Source: Paraburkholderia ribeironis
GTDB lineage: Bacteria; Pseudomonadota; Gammaproteobacteria; Burkholderiales; Burkholderiaceae
DNA length: 64,000 nucleotides
Assembly (NCBI RefSeq): GCF_900019265.1
Contig: NZ_CYGX02000047.1
Span: forward strand, 59,946 to 123,945
Reading direction: 5' to 3'
In this document: in pieces, positions 8,780-17,588 of the stretch
Position numbering within the stretch: the first letter of the stretch is position 1
Layout of the letters: each line of letters begins with the position of its first letter
Made by a program: the position numbers and the translations under genes
Notes under the pieces: generated by a model
Databases searched by the model: none
Seen by the model: the letters and a program-made list of their open reading frames with translations, nothing else
What the model was told of the DNA's origin: nothing

Positions 8780-8863
8780 CACTGGCAGCAAACGCTTCGC
8801 CTCAGGCTTTCAGAAGCTTGAACCTGCTCCTGTGGCCAGCTTGCCGGCCTCGTCCGGCGTCGC

Positions 8864-9478
8864 TCAATTCGCCGGCACCGTATCGATAAACGACTGACGC
8901 AGCGACAGCTTCTGGAAATGTTTGTCCAGATTCGGATGCGGTTCGCGCCAGTTCATCTCCGGCATGCGGAAGTCGAGATAGCCCAGCGCGCAACCCACCG
9001 CGATGTCCGCGAGCGTGTAGTGATTGCTCGCGCACCACGGCTTGCTGCCCAGACCCTGCGACATCGCGATCAGACCTTCGTCGATCTTGCGCTGTTGCCG
9101 CGCGACCCACGAGTCCGCGCGCTGCTCGGGCGTACGCTGGGTTCCTTCGAGGCGAATCAGCACCGCCGCGTCCAGCACGCCGTCGGCGAGCGCTTCCCAG
9201 CACCGCACCTCGACGCGTTCGCGTCCCGACTGGGGAATCAGCTTGCCGACCGGCGACAGTGTATCCACGTATTCGCAGATCACCCGCGAGTCGAACACGG
9301 CTTCCCCGTCTTCCATCACGAGGCACGGCACCTTGCCGAGCGGATTGTAGGTGTGAATCCGGGTGTCCGACGCCCAGACGTTCTCGGGCACCAGCTCGTA
9401 GTCGATCTTCTTGTCGGCCAGCACGACTCGCGCTTTGCGCACGAAGGGGCTGGCGAGCGAACCGATGAGTTTCATCAT
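8864..9478 (-). CDS. Glutathione S-transferase family protein
   Basis: About 204 residues: thioredoxin-like N-terminal domain (MKLIGSLASPFVRKARVVLADKKIDYELV, with ED-GEAVFDSRVICEYV as the glutathione-binding segment) and an all-helical C-terminal domain. The SPFVRK motif places the likely catalytic Ser/Cys position at Ser, as in bacterial Beta/YfcF-like GSTs. Three start codons occur within ten bases (9484, 9478, 9475); AAGG upstream is best spaced for 9478. Substrate unknown. Convergent with lnt and divergent from pepP. Confidence 0.9.
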   Translation of the reverse strand: MMKLIGSLASPFVRKARVVLADKKIDYELVPENVWASDTRIHTYNPLGKVPCLVMEDGEAVFDSRVICEYVDTLSPVGKLIPQSGRERVEVRCWEALADGVLDAAVLIRLEGTQRTPEQRADSWVARQQRKIDEGLIAMSQGLGSKPWCASNHYTLADIAVGCALGYLDFRMPEMNWREPHPNLDKHFQKLSLRQSFIDTVPAN

Positions 9479-9677
9479 GACCATCTACCTTTTTCTGAAT
9501 CCGGCGAAAGTATAAGTGGTCGGCGGCCTTCACGAACGTGATTGATGCCGTATCTTCGCAAACCACACGTGGACGCGCTGTGAACAGATTGCAACAGGCC
9601 GGCGCCGGCCCGCCATCCTGATCCGTACAAAACGACCGCGTATGGAGCGCTACAACCGGACCTGACAATCGGGGCGC

Positions 9678-9683
9678 TACAAT
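9678..9683 (+). promoter_or_regulatory. Candidate -10 box for pepP, placed for a leaderless start
   Basis: TACAAT ends six bases before the pepP ATG at 9690, so a standard start site would fall on or next to the A of the start codon. No Shine-Dalgarno sequence is present. No good -35 is visible, so this is a candidate only. Confidence 0.45.
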
Positions 9684-9689
9684 CGCACG

Positions 9690-11105
9690 ATGAACCAGCC
9701 GACCGAACCCACCATCGCCATCGACGTCTACCGCACGCGCCGCGAGCGCGTACTCGCCGCGCTGCGCGCCGCGGGCGGCGGCGTCGCCATCGTCCCCACC
9801 GCGCCGGAAGCGCTGCGCAACCGGGACACGGATTATCCGTACCGGCACGACAGCTACTTCTATTATCTGACCGGCTTCACCGAACCCGAAGCGTTGCTGG
9901 TGCTCGACGCGAGCGCCGCGCCCGGCGAGCCGACGTCGATTCTGTTCTGCCGCGAGAAAAACGTCGAGCGGGAAACGTGGGAAGGCTTCCGTTTCGGCCC
10001 GGACGGCGCACGCACGGCGTTCGGCTTCGACGCGGCCTGCGCCGTCGGCGAGATCGACACGCAACTGCCACGACTGCTCGCCGACAAACCGGCGCTCCAT
10101 TACGCGCTCGGCGCGTCGGCGCAGCTCGACGACAGGGTGCGCGGCTGGCTCGACGCGGTACGCGCGCAGAGCCGCGGCGGCGTCGCCGCCCCTGCCGCCG
10201 CACGCGATCTGCTGCCGTTGCTCGATGAGATGCGGCTCGTCAAGGACGAACACGAACTAGCGATCATGCGCCGGGCCGGGCAGATTTCCGCCGTCGCGCA
10301 TCGTCGCGCGATGGCCGCGTGCCATCCCGGCGTGCGTGAATACGAACTCGAAGCCGAGCTGCTCTTCACGTTCCGCAAATTCGGCGCGCAGGCGCCGGCC
10401 TACACGTCGATCGTCGCCGCCGGCGCGAATGCCTGCGTGCTGCATTACCCGGCCGGCAACGCGATTGCCCGGGACGGCGACCTGATCCTGATCGACGCGG
10501 CCTGCGAACTCGACGGCTATGCGTCCGACATCACCCGCACGTTCCCCGCCAATGGCCGCTTCACGCCGGCACAGCGCGAGCTGTACGACATCGTGCTGGC
10601 CGCGCAGCAGGCCGCCGTCGACGCTACCCGCGCCGGCGCCACCTTCGACGCGCCGCATCAGGCCGCCGTGCGCGTGCTGTCGCAAGGGCTGCTCGACACC
10701 GGCATCATCGGGCGCGCGAAGTTCGCGTCGGTCGACGACGTGATCGCCGAGCACGCCTATGCGCCGTTCTACATGCACCGCACCGGCCACTGGCTCGGCA
10801 TGGACGTGCACGATTGCGGCGACTATCGTGAGCGCGGCGCGCCGCGCGACGAAGCGGGCGCGTTGCCGTGGCGCACGCTGCGCGCGTCGATGACGCTGAC
10901 CATCGAGCCCGGCCTGTACATCCGGCCGGCCGAAGACATACCCGAGCGCTACTGGAACATCGGCATCCGCATCGAGGACGACGCGATCGTCACGCCGGCC
11001 GGCTGCGAGCTGATCACGCGCGACGTGCCAGTGGCCGCAGACGAGATCGAGGCGCTGATGCAGGAAGCTCGCGCGGCCATCAAACAGGGAAGTCATCCGC
11101 AATGA
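9690..11105 (+). CDS. pepP: Xaa-Pro aminopeptidase (aminopeptidase P)
   Basis: Metallopeptidase of family M24B that removes an N-terminal residue before proline. The 471 residues comprise an aminopeptidase P N-terminal domain (about 1-150; YRHDSYFYYLTGFTEPEALLVL) and the pita-bread catalytic domain. Metal ligands are seen in LIDAACELDGYASDITRTF (two Asp), HRTGHWLGMDVHD (His), TIEPGLY (Glu) and RIEDD (Glu). Its last codons overlap the next gene by four bases (ATGA), indicating co-transcription with the ubiquinone hydroxylase. Confidence 0.95.
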   Translation: MNQPTEPTIAIDVYRTRRERVLAALRAAGGGVAIVPTAPEALRNRDTDYPYRHDSYFYYLTGFTEPEALLVLDASAAPGEPTSILFCREKNVERETWEGFRFGPDGARTAFGFDAACAVGEIDTQLPRLLADKPALHYALGASAQLDDRVRGWLDAVRAQSRGGVAAPAAARDLLPLLDEMRLVKDEHELAIMRRAGQISAVAHRRAMAACHPGVREYELEAELLFTFRKFGAQAPAYTSIVAAGANACVLHYPAGNAIARDGDLILIDAACELDGYASDITRTFPANGRFTPAQRELYDIVLAAQQAAVDATRAGATFDAPHQAAVRVLSQGLLDTGIIGRAKFASVDDVIAEHAYAPFYMHRTGHWLGMDVHDCGDYRERGAPRDEAGALPWRTLRASMTLTIEPGLYIRPAEDIPERYWNIGIRIEDDAIVTPAGCELITRDVPVAADEIEALMQEARAAIKQGSHPQ

Positions 11106-12328
11106 ACGAGATGTCCCAGGCGGCGATGATTCTGAAACCCGCCGCGATCGATCATTCATTCGATTTCGACGTGACGATCGTCGGCGCCGGTCCGGTCGGG
11201 CTGGCGCTCGCCGGCTGGCTGGCGCGCCGCAGCGTGACGCGGGAGCTGAAAATCGCGCTCGTCGACGCTCGCGAGCCCGAAGACTCGATCGCCGACCCGC
11301 GTGCGATCGCCGTGTCGCACGGCAGCCGGATGATCCTCGAGCCGCTGCGTTGGCCCGCGGACGCCACCGAGATCCAGCGCATCCATGTGTCGCAGCGTGG
11401 CCACTTCGGCCGCACGCTGATCGAACACCGCGAGCACGGCTTGCCGGCGCTCGGTTACGTGCTGCGTTACGGCTCGATCGTGCACGGTCTGGCCGAGGCG
11501 GTACGCGGCACCTCCGTGCACTGGTTCCGCTCGACATCGGCAGGAACGCCGATCCAGCAGCAACACGGCGTCACGCTGCCTATCGAAACCGCGGGCGTCG
11601 CGCGCCAGCTGCGCACGCGAATCCTGGCGAGCGCCGAAGGTGGCCTGTTCGGCGACCAGAAAGCCGGCAAAGGCACCGCCGTGAACGACACGCGCGACTA
11701 TGGGCAGACCGCGCTGGTCGGCACGGTCAGCGTGTCCGCGCCGCAACCGCACGTGGCGTGGGAGCGCTTCACGTCGCAAGGGCCGATCGCGTTGCTGCCG
11801 ATGGGCGGTGTGCGCGGCGCGGACTACGCGCTGGTCTGGTGCTGCGCGCCCGACGAAGCCGCACGCCGCGCGCAACTGCCGGACGACGCATTCCTGCGCG
11901 AACTCGGCAGCGCGTTCGGCGAGCGCATGGGCCGCTTCACGCGGATCGTCGGGCGCGCGTCGTTCCCGCTTGGATTGAACGCGGTCGAGACGCTCGTCGA
12001 CGGCCACATCGTCGCGATCGGCAACGCGGCGCAGACGCTGCATCCGGTGGCCGGTCAGGGGCTGAATCTGGGCTTGCGCGACGCGCATGCGCTCACCGAC
12101 GCGCTGTCGGCGGAAGGTCCGACCGCGCTCGCCCTCGCCAGCTTTGCACAGCGTCGCGCGCTCGACCGGCGCATGACGATCGGCGCCACCGACATGCTCG
12201 CGCGCCTGTTCACCATCGACTTCGCGCCGCTCGCGATCCTGCGCGGCCTCGCGCTCACCGCGCTCGAGTTCGCGCCGCCGGTAAAGACCGCGCTGGCGCG
12301 GCAGATGATGTTCGGACAGCGCCGCTGA
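11102..12328 (+). CDS. UbiH/UbiF/VisC/COQ6 family FAD-dependent hydroxylase
   Basis: Flavoprotein monooxygenase of 408 residues, probably hydroxylating the aromatic ring during ubiquinone synthesis. The FAD fold is clear: DVTIVGAGPVGLALAGWLARR near residue 22, the DPRAIAVSHGS segment, and GNAAQTLHPVAGQGLNLGLRDAHAL near the C-terminus. Several paralogues (UbiH, UbiF, UbiI, UbiM) share these motifs, and the ring position cannot be assigned from sequence. The start at 11102 forms an ATGA overlap with pepP. Confidence 0.92.
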   Translation: MNEMSQAAMILKPAAIDHSFDFDVTIVGAGPVGLALAGWLARRSVTRELKIALVDAREPEDSIADPRAIAVSHGSRMILEPLRWPADATEIQRIHVSQRGHFGRTLIEHREHGLPALGYVLRYGSIVHGLAEAVRGTSVHWFRSTSAGTPIQQQHGVTLPIETAGVARQLRTRILASAEGGLFGDQKAGKGTAVNDTRDYGQTALVGTVSVSAPQPHVAWERFTSQGPIALLPMGGVRGADYALVWCCAPDEAARRAQLPDDAFLRELGSAFGERMGRFTRIVGRASFPLGLNAVETLVDGHIVAIGNAAQTLHPVAGQGLNLGLRDAHALTDALSAEGPTALALASFAQRRALDRRMTIGATDMLARLFTIDFAPLAILRGLALTALEFAPPVKTALARQMMFGQRR

Positions 12329-12398
12329 GCGCGCGCCATCCGCTCGCGCGGCGCGGCTTTTCGGGGCAGCCTGGAGCCAGCCGCGCGAGCGCGGCCCG

Positions 12399-12426
12399 TT
12401 CTATGAAGCGGCGCACTTTCATAGAA
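12399..12426. promoter_or_regulatory. Perfect inverted repeat upstream of dusB-fis
   Basis: TTCTATGAA and TTCATAGAA separated by ten bases form a perfect 9+9 dyad about 130 bases before the dusB start. A TAAAAT at 12479-12484 may be a -10. The symmetry suits a dimeric regulator's operator or a short hairpin; neither is proven. Confidence 0.55.
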
Positions 12427-12556
12427 GATTTAATGGCTTACGGCACCCATATGGCGGCTGTCGGCTATCTGTTAACGCTAAAATAGGCGTTTTCCCTCGT
12501 ATTTCGCGGTGCTTCGATTGTTAAAACGGTCGATCGCCAGCGCACGCGTCCACGCC

Positions 12557-13618
12557 ATGCCCACTCTCGGCTCCCACAATCTGCGTAACAACCTGTTCGT
12601 CGCCCCGATGGCCGGCGTGACCGACCGGCCGTTCCGGCAGCTGTGCAAACGGCTGGGTGCGGGCTATGCGGTGTCGGAAATGGTCGCGTCGAACGCGCAG
12701 CTATGGAAGAGCGAGAAGACCATGCGCCGCGCCAATCACGCGGGCGAAGTCGAGCCGATCGCCGTGCAGATCGCCGGCGCCGATCCGGCGATGATGGCCG
12801 AAGCGGCCCGCTACAACGTAGCGAACGGCGCGCAGATCATCGACATCAACATGGGCTGCCCGGCCAAGAAGGTGTGCAACGTGGCCGCCGGTTCGGCGCT
12901 GCTGCAGAACGAGCCGCTGGTGCAGCGCATCGTCGAGGCGGTGGTGGGCGCGGTGGGCGTCGGGCCCGACGCGGTGCCCGTCACGCTGAAAATCCGCACC
13001 GGCTGGGACCGCGATAATAAAAACGCGCTGTCCGTCGCGCATCTGGCCGAGGCGGCCGGCATTTCGATGCTGACCGTGCACGGCCGCACGCGCGCCGACC
13101 TGTATCACGGCGAGGCCGAATACGAGACCATCGCCGCAGTGAAGGCGTCGGTGCGCATTCCGGTGGTCGCCAATGGCGACATCACGTCGCCGCAGAAAGC
13201 GCGTGAAGTGCTGGCCGCCACCGGCGCCGACGCGCTCATGATCGGCCGTGCCGCGCAGGGGCGCCCGTGGCTGTTTCGCGAGATCGAGCATTTCCTGCAG
13301 ACGGGAGACCTGCTGCCGCCGCCGCGCATCGACGAAATCCAGCAGGTGATGAACGAGCATCTCGAAGATCACTATGCGTTCTACGGCGAATTTACTGGTG
13401 TGCGCACTGCGCGCAAGCACATCGGCTGGTACACTCGCGGCCTTTCTGGCGCCAACGTGTTCCGGCATCGCATGAATACGCTGGACACTACGCGCGAACA
13501 ACTCCTCGCCGTCAACGAGTTCTTCGACGCACAAAAGGCGATCTCCGATCGCCTCGTCTACGTCGACGAAGCACTCGACAATCAGGACGAGGACCCTACC
13601 GACCGACTAGCAGCATGA
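12557..13618 (+). CDS. dusB: tRNA-dihydrouridine synthase DusB
   Basis: FMN-dependent reductase that makes dihydrouridine in the tRNA D-loop. The 353-residue TIM barrel shows the N-terminal signature LFVAPMAGVTDRPFRQLCKRLGAGY, the catalytic cysteine motif NMGCPAKKVC and the phosphate-binding region ANGDI..ALMIGRAAQGRPW. The ATG at 12557 gives the usual opening MPTLGSHNLRNNLFVAPMAG. Its stop overlaps the ATG of fis by four bases, the dusB-fis operon known across proteobacteria. Confidence 0.95.
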   Translation: MPTLGSHNLRNNLFVAPMAGVTDRPFRQLCKRLGAGYAVSEMVASNAQLWKSEKTMRRANHAGEVEPIAVQIAGADPAMMAEAARYNVANGAQIIDINMGCPAKKVCNVAAGSALLQNEPLVQRIVEAVVGAVGVGPDAVPVTLKIRTGWDRDNKNALSVAHLAEAAGISMLTVHGRTRADLYHGEAEYETIAAVKASVRIPVVANGDITSPQKAREVLAATGADALMIGRAAQGRPWLFREIEHFLQTGDLLPPPRIDEIQQVMNEHLEDHYAFYGEFTGVRTARKHIGWYTRGLSGANVFRHRMNTLDTTREQLLAVNEFFDAQKAISDRLVYVDEALDNQDEDPTDRLAA

Positions 13619-13848
13619 GCAAGAACAATATCGAACAATCTGTCCGCGACAGCCTGGATGTGTATTTCCAGGATCTCGACGGCTCCAATCCGCATGACGT
13701 CTACGACATGGTTATTTCATGCGTGGAAAAACCCCTGCTCGAAGTGGTGCTCGAGCAGGCCGGTGGCAACCAGTCGCTGGCCGCCGAGTATCTCGGCATC
13801 AACCGCAATACGCTGCGCAAGAAGCTGCAACAACACGGATTGTTGTAG
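13615..13848 (+). CDS. fis: Fis family DNA-binding protein
   Basis: A 77-residue protein, slightly shorter than gamma-proteobacterial Fis (98). The C-terminal helix-turn-helix NQSLAAEYLGINRNTLRKKLQ is typical of Fis and of NtrC C-termini. Fis dimers bend DNA and act on rRNA promoters and chromosome structure. Overlaps dusB by four bases and precedes purH by 45 bases, so the three are probably co-transcribed. Confidence 0.95.
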   Translation: MSKNNIEQSVRDSLDVYFQDLDGSNPHDVYDMVISCVEKPLLEVVLEQAGGNQSLAAEYLGINRNTLRKKLQQHGLL

Positions 13849-13893
13849 TTTCCGGCGCCCTGCCACGTTTCCCTTCGGCTTTTTGTCTTCATC

Positions 13894-15459
13894 ATGATCA
13901 AGCAAGCGCTCATCTCCGTTTCCGACAAATCCGGCATCGTCGACTTCGCCAAATCGCTGTCGGACCTCGGCATCAAGCTCCTGTCGACCGGCGGCACCGC
14001 GAAACTGCTCGCGGACGCGGGCCTGTCCGTCACCGAAGTCGCCGATTACACGGGCTTCCCGGAAATGCTCGACGGGCGCGTGAAAACGCTGCATCCGAAG
14101 GTGCACGGCGGCATCCTCGCGCGCCGCGACCTGCCGGAACACATGGCGGCGCTTGAGCAGCACGGCATTCCGACCATTGATCTGCTGGTGGTGAATCTGT
14201 ACCCGTTCGTGCAGACCGTGTCGAAAGAAGAATGCTCGCTGGAAGACGCGATCGAGAACATCGACATCGGCGGCCCGACCATGCTGCGTTCGGCCGCGAA
14301 AAATCATCGCGACGTGACGGTGGTGGTCGATCCGGCCGACTACGCGCTGGTGCTCGAAGAAATGCGCGCGAACAGCAACAAGGTGTCGTACAGGACGAAC
14401 TTCCGCCTCGCCACCAAGGTGTTCGCGCACACCGCGCAGTACGACGGTGCGATCACGAACTACCTGACGAGCCTGACCGACGAACTGCAACACACGTCGC
14501 GCAACACCTATCCGGCGACGTTCAACCTGGCCTTCAACAAGGTGCAGGATCTGCGCTACGGCGAAAACCCGCACCAGAGCGCCGCGTTCTACCGCGACCT
14601 GGCGGTGCCGGCTGGCGCGCTGGCGAACTACAACCAGTTGCAAGGCAAAGAACTGTCGTACAACAACATCGCGGATTCCGACGCGGCGTGGGAATGCGTG
14701 AAGACTTTCGACGTGCCCGCCTGCGTGATCGTCAAGCACGCGAATCCGTGCGGCGTGGCGCTCGGCGCGGACGCGAACGAAGCGTACGCGAAGGCGTTCC
14801 AGACCGATCCGACCTCGGCGTTCGGCGGCATCATCGCGTTCAACCGCGAAGTGGACGAAGCGGCGGCACAAGCCGTGGCCAAGCAGTTCGTCGAGGTGCT
14901 GATCGCGCCGTCGTTCAGCGCAGCGGCACGCCAGGTGTTCGCGGCCAAGCAGAACGTGCGTCTGCTGGAAAGCGCGCTGGGCGAAGGCCATAACGCGTTC
15001 GATCTGAAGCGCGTCGGCGGTGGGCTGCTGGTGCAATCGCTCGATTCGAAGAACGTGCAGCCGCGCGAATTGCGCGTAGTGACCAAGCGTCATCCGACGC
15101 CGAAGGAAATGGACGATCTGCTGTTTGCATGGCGCGTCGCGAAGTACGTGAAGTCGAACGCGATCGTATTCTGCGCGAACGGCATGACGCTCGGCGTCGG
15201 CGCGGGCCAGATGAGCCGCGTGGACTCGGCACGCATCGCCAGCATCAAGGCGCAGAACGCCGGTCTGACGCTGACCGGCTCGGCCGTCGCGTCCGATGCG
15301 TTCTTCCCGTTCCGCGACGGCCTCGACGTGGTCGTGGCGGCGGGTGCGAGCTGCGTGATTCAACCGGGTGGCTCGATGCGCGACGACGAAGTGATCGACG
15401 CAGCCGACGAGCACAACATTGCGATGGTGTTGACCGGCGTGCGGCACTTCCGCCATTGA
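13894..15459 (+). CDS. purH: Bifunctional AICAR formyltransferase / IMP cyclohydrolase
   Basis: Catalyses the last two steps of de novo IMP synthesis. The 521-residue protein has an N-terminal MGS-like cyclohydrolase domain (ISVSDKSGIVDFAKSLSDLG, STGGTAKLL) and a C-terminal AICAR transformylase domain with the catalytic KHANPCG motif and the RYGENPHQSA segment. An intrinsic terminator follows 88 bases after the stop. Confidence 0.97.
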   Translation: MIKQALISVSDKSGIVDFAKSLSDLGIKLLSTGGTAKLLADAGLSVTEVADYTGFPEMLDGRVKTLHPKVHGGILARRDLPEHMAALEQHGIPTIDLLVVNLYPFVQTVSKEECSLEDAIENIDIGGPTMLRSAAKNHRDVTVVVDPADYALVLEEMRANSNKVSYRTNFRLATKVFAHTAQYDGAITNYLTSLTDELQHTSRNTYPATFNLAFNKVQDLRYGENPHQSAAFYRDLAVPAGALANYNQLQGKELSYNNIADSDAAWECVKTFDVPACVIVKHANPCGVALGADANEAYAKAFQTDPTSAFGGIIAFNREVDEAAAQAVAKQFVEVLIAPSFSAAARQVFAAKQNVRLLESALGEGHNAFDLKRVGGGLLVQSLDSKNVQPRELRVVTKRHPTPKEMDDLLFAWRVAKYVKSNAIVFCANGMTLGVGAGQMSRVDSARIASIKAQNAGLTLTGSAVASDAFFPFRDGLDVVVAAGASCVIQPGGSMRDDEVIDAADEHNIAMVLTGVRHFRH

Positions 15460-15547
15460 TGCGGGCCTGTTGACGGTGGTCGCGAGCCTCGCGATGAGGT
15501 GACGACGCGGCGGCCGTTGGATTAGCTGGCGATTGGCTGGAAAGAAG

Positions 15548-15583
15548 CGGCCCGGTGGAGTTTTCCGCCGGGCCGTTTTTTTT
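15548..15583 (+). terminator. Intrinsic terminator of purH
   Basis: Strong GC-rich stem (CGGCCCGG pairing with CCGGGCCG) followed by eight T residues. Confidence 0.9.
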
Positions 15584-15614
15584 GGTGGCGTCCCGTTGGC
15601 CGCGTCACTAGGAT

Positions 15615-15719
15615 GCCGTTCTCTTTGGCGCGGTTCTCGTTGGTGCCGTTCTCGTTGGTGCTGTTCTCTTTGGCGCCTCTCTCTTTGGTGACCTTCTCTT
15701 TGGCGCCCTTCTCTTTTGC
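15615..15719. repeat. 15-bp tandem repeat array
   Basis: Seven diverged copies of a GCCGTTCTCTTTGGC-type unit between purH and the next minus-strand gene. Read on the minus strand in one frame the units encode AKEKG-like pentapeptides, but that frame is not joined to the adjacent gene. Confidence 0.85.
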
Positions 15720-15736
15720 GCCGCGATCAGCTCCGC

Positions 15737-15976
15737 TCAGTCACTCGCCTCCCTGCGCGCGTAACCCTCTTTCACCTCCGGATGCTGGCTGATGTACGCG
15801 CTAAGCCCCTGCCCGCGCCGGGCAAGACACTTGAGCGCCGCCACATGCCGCGCACCGACGCTCGCCTGCGTGTACCAATACACATCGCCTGACCTGAAGC
15901 GAACCTTGACGAACTCGTCGCCGATTTCGTAAGCATCGACGCCCGAGTCGCCGCTGAGATTCCGATAGCGCTCCAT
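15737..15976 (-). CDS. Small protein resembling a KTSC domain
   Basis: A 79-residue protein. The central segment (VDAYEIGDEFVKVRFRSG followed by DVYWYTQASVG) and the later LARRGQGLSAYISQH resemble the KTSC fold, a short beta-rich domain of unknown function found in phage and bacterial proteins; the match is by eye. The start at 15976 is supported by AGGAGG nine bases upstream. No signal peptide or membrane span. It is divergent from ruvC. No function can be assigned. Confidence 0.7.
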   Translation of the reverse strand: MERYRNLSGDSGVDAYEIGDEFVKVRFRSGDVYWYTQASVGARHVAALKCLARRGQGLSAYISQHPEVKEGYARREASD

Positions 15977-16103
15977 CTGCGATGGCCTCCTGCCATCCAC
16001 CCAGCAGTTTTTATTCCACCGGGATCGCTACTAGCGGACCGTTGCGCGCCGCGTTCGTTGTAGTATCGCAAGCACCTGGTTTTTTCCGCATGTGCGGCAC
16101 CTC

Positions 16104-16646
16104 ATGAGAATTCTCGGCATCGACCCCGGCCTGCGCGTAACCGGTTTCGGCGTGATCGACCAACACGGCCACACACTCAGTTATGTCGCGAGCGGCGTCA
16201 TCAAAACCGCCGACGCCGATCTGCCGTCGCGTCTGGGCACCATCTTCGAAGGCATCTCGACACTGATCCGCCAGCATTCGCCGGATCACTCGGCGATCGA
16301 AAAAGTGTTCGTCAACGTCAATCCGCAATCGACGCTGCTGCTGGGTCAGGCACGCGGCGCGGCGATCTGCGGGCTCGTCGCGGGCGGCGTGCCGGTCGCC
16401 GAATACACCGCGCTGCAATTGAAGCAGGCCGTGGTGGGCTACGGCCGCGCAACCAAAGAGCAGATGCAACAGATGGTGGTGAGGCTGCTCAACCTGTCCG
16501 GTGTACCCGGCACCGACGCCGCCGACGCGCTCGGCATGGCGATCTGCCACGCGCACGGCGGCACGACGCTAAGCACCCTGGGCGGCATCGCGCCCGCGCT
16601 GGCGAAGAAGGGGCTGCGCGTAAGGCGCGGACGTCTGGTCGGATAG
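16104..16646 (+). CDS. ruvC: Crossover junction endodeoxyribonuclease RuvC
   Basis: Holliday junction resolvase, 180 residues. The first catalytic acid lies in MRILGIDPGLRVTGFGV, the second in AIEKVFVNVNPQSTLLLGQARG, and the final pair in GTDAADALGMAICHAHG. The start at 16104 gives the standard N-terminus, although no Shine-Dalgarno sequence is obvious. Followed on the same strand by ruvA and ruvB, encoding the branch-migration motor that delivers junctions to it. Confidence 0.96.
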   Translation: MRILGIDPGLRVTGFGVIDQHGHTLSYVASGVIKTADADLPSRLGTIFEGISTLIRQHSPDHSAIEKVFVNVNPQSTLLLGQARGAAICGLVAGGVPVAEYTALQLKQAVVGYGRATKEQMQQMVVRLLNLSGVPGTDAADALGMAICHAHGGTTLSTLGGIAPALAKKGLRVRRGRLVG

Positions 16647-16825
16647 CAAGGCGCTCGCGTCCAGCTGACTGCTGGTGGCTGGGTGGCTGGGTGGCTCGCC
16701 GCTTGCGCATCGCGCAGTGCGCGCCGCTTTGGACTCGCGCCGCGTGACGTGGCGTGGACCACAACGACTGCTTGTCGCTCACGCGCTGCGCTACACTCGC
16801 GCTTTCCCTCGAGAGTCAATTCGCC

Positions 16826-17407
16826 ATGATCGGTCGCATTGCCGGCGTTCTGCTGGAAAAAAACCCGCCGCATCTGCTCGTCGACTGCAACGGCGTCGGC
16901 TATGAAGTCGATGTGCCGATGAGCACCTTCTACAACCTGCCGTCGAACGGCGAACGCGTCGTGCTGCTCACGCAGTTGATCGTGCGCGAAGACGCGCATC
17001 TGCTGTACGGCTTCGGCACCGCCGCGGAACGCTCGACCTTCCGCGAACTGCTGAAGATTTCCGGCATCGGCGCACGCATGGCGCTCGCAGTGCTGTCGGG
17101 CATGAGCGTGCACGAGCTTGCGCAAACCGTCACGATGCAGGACGCGGCGCGCCTCACGCGCGTGCCGGGCATCGGCAAGAAGACGGCGGAGCGGCTGCTC
17201 CTCGAACTGAAGGGCAAGCTCGGCGCCGACCTGGGCGCGCTGGCGGGCGCGGCGTCCGCATCCGACCACGCCTCCGATATCCTGAACGCACTGCTCGCAC
17301 TGGGTTACTCGGAAAAGGAAGCGTTAGCGGCCATCAAGAATGTACCGGCCGGCACTGGCGTTTCCGAGGGCATCAAGCTCGCGTTGAAGGCATTATCAAA
17401 AGGTTAA
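16826..17407 (+). CDS. ruvA: Holliday junction DNA helicase subunit RuvA
   Basis: Tetrameric junction-binding protein, 193 residues: N-terminal OB fold (MIGRIAGVLLEKNPPHLLVDCNGVGYEV), a central domain with two helix-hairpin-helix motifs (SGIGARMALAVLSG and PGIGKKTAERLLLELK) and a C-terminal UBA-like domain that contacts RuvB (ILNALLALGYSEKEA). Lies 179 bases after ruvC. Confidence 0.97.
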   Translation: MIGRIAGVLLEKNPPHLLVDCNGVGYEVDVPMSTFYNLPSNGERVVLLTQLIVREDAHLLYGFGTAAERSTFRELLKISGIGARMALAVLSGMSVHELAQTVTMQDAARLTRVPGIGKKTAERLLLELKGKLGADLGALAGAASASDHASDILNALLALGYSEKEALAAIKNVPAGTGVSEGIKLALKALSKG

Positions 17408-17470
17408 TGCGCAACCTGCGGCGGCTCGAACTGCGCGCGTTGGGTAATGCTTCGCACATGCGCTCCCAAC

Positions 17471-17570
17471 GGGACTTCCTTCGCGGCGTCCCCCAAAGGG
17501 GCTTCCTCCGGTGCGCCCCCCCAAGAGGACTTCCTCCGGTGCGCCCCCCCAAGGGGGCTTCCTCCGGGGC
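17471..17570. repeat. 28-bp tandem repeat upstream of ruvB
   Basis: About three and a half copies of a 28-base unit containing CTTCCTCCGGTGCG and CCCCCCCAAG, ending within 20 bases of the ruvB start, so it overlaps the expected promoter region. Confidence 0.8.
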
Positions 17571-17588
17571 GCGCGGTACAATGAGCGG

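Noticed and set aside
12403..12486. 27-codon open frame before dusB
   Set aside because: No Shine-Dalgarno sequence; its start codon lies inside the inverted repeat, and the AT-rich stretch is better read as promoter region.
15605..15736. Lys/Glu-rich repeat protein coded by the 15-bp array
   Set aside because: The frame is short, has no start with a ribosome site and is not in phase with the adjacent gene; kept as a repeat only.
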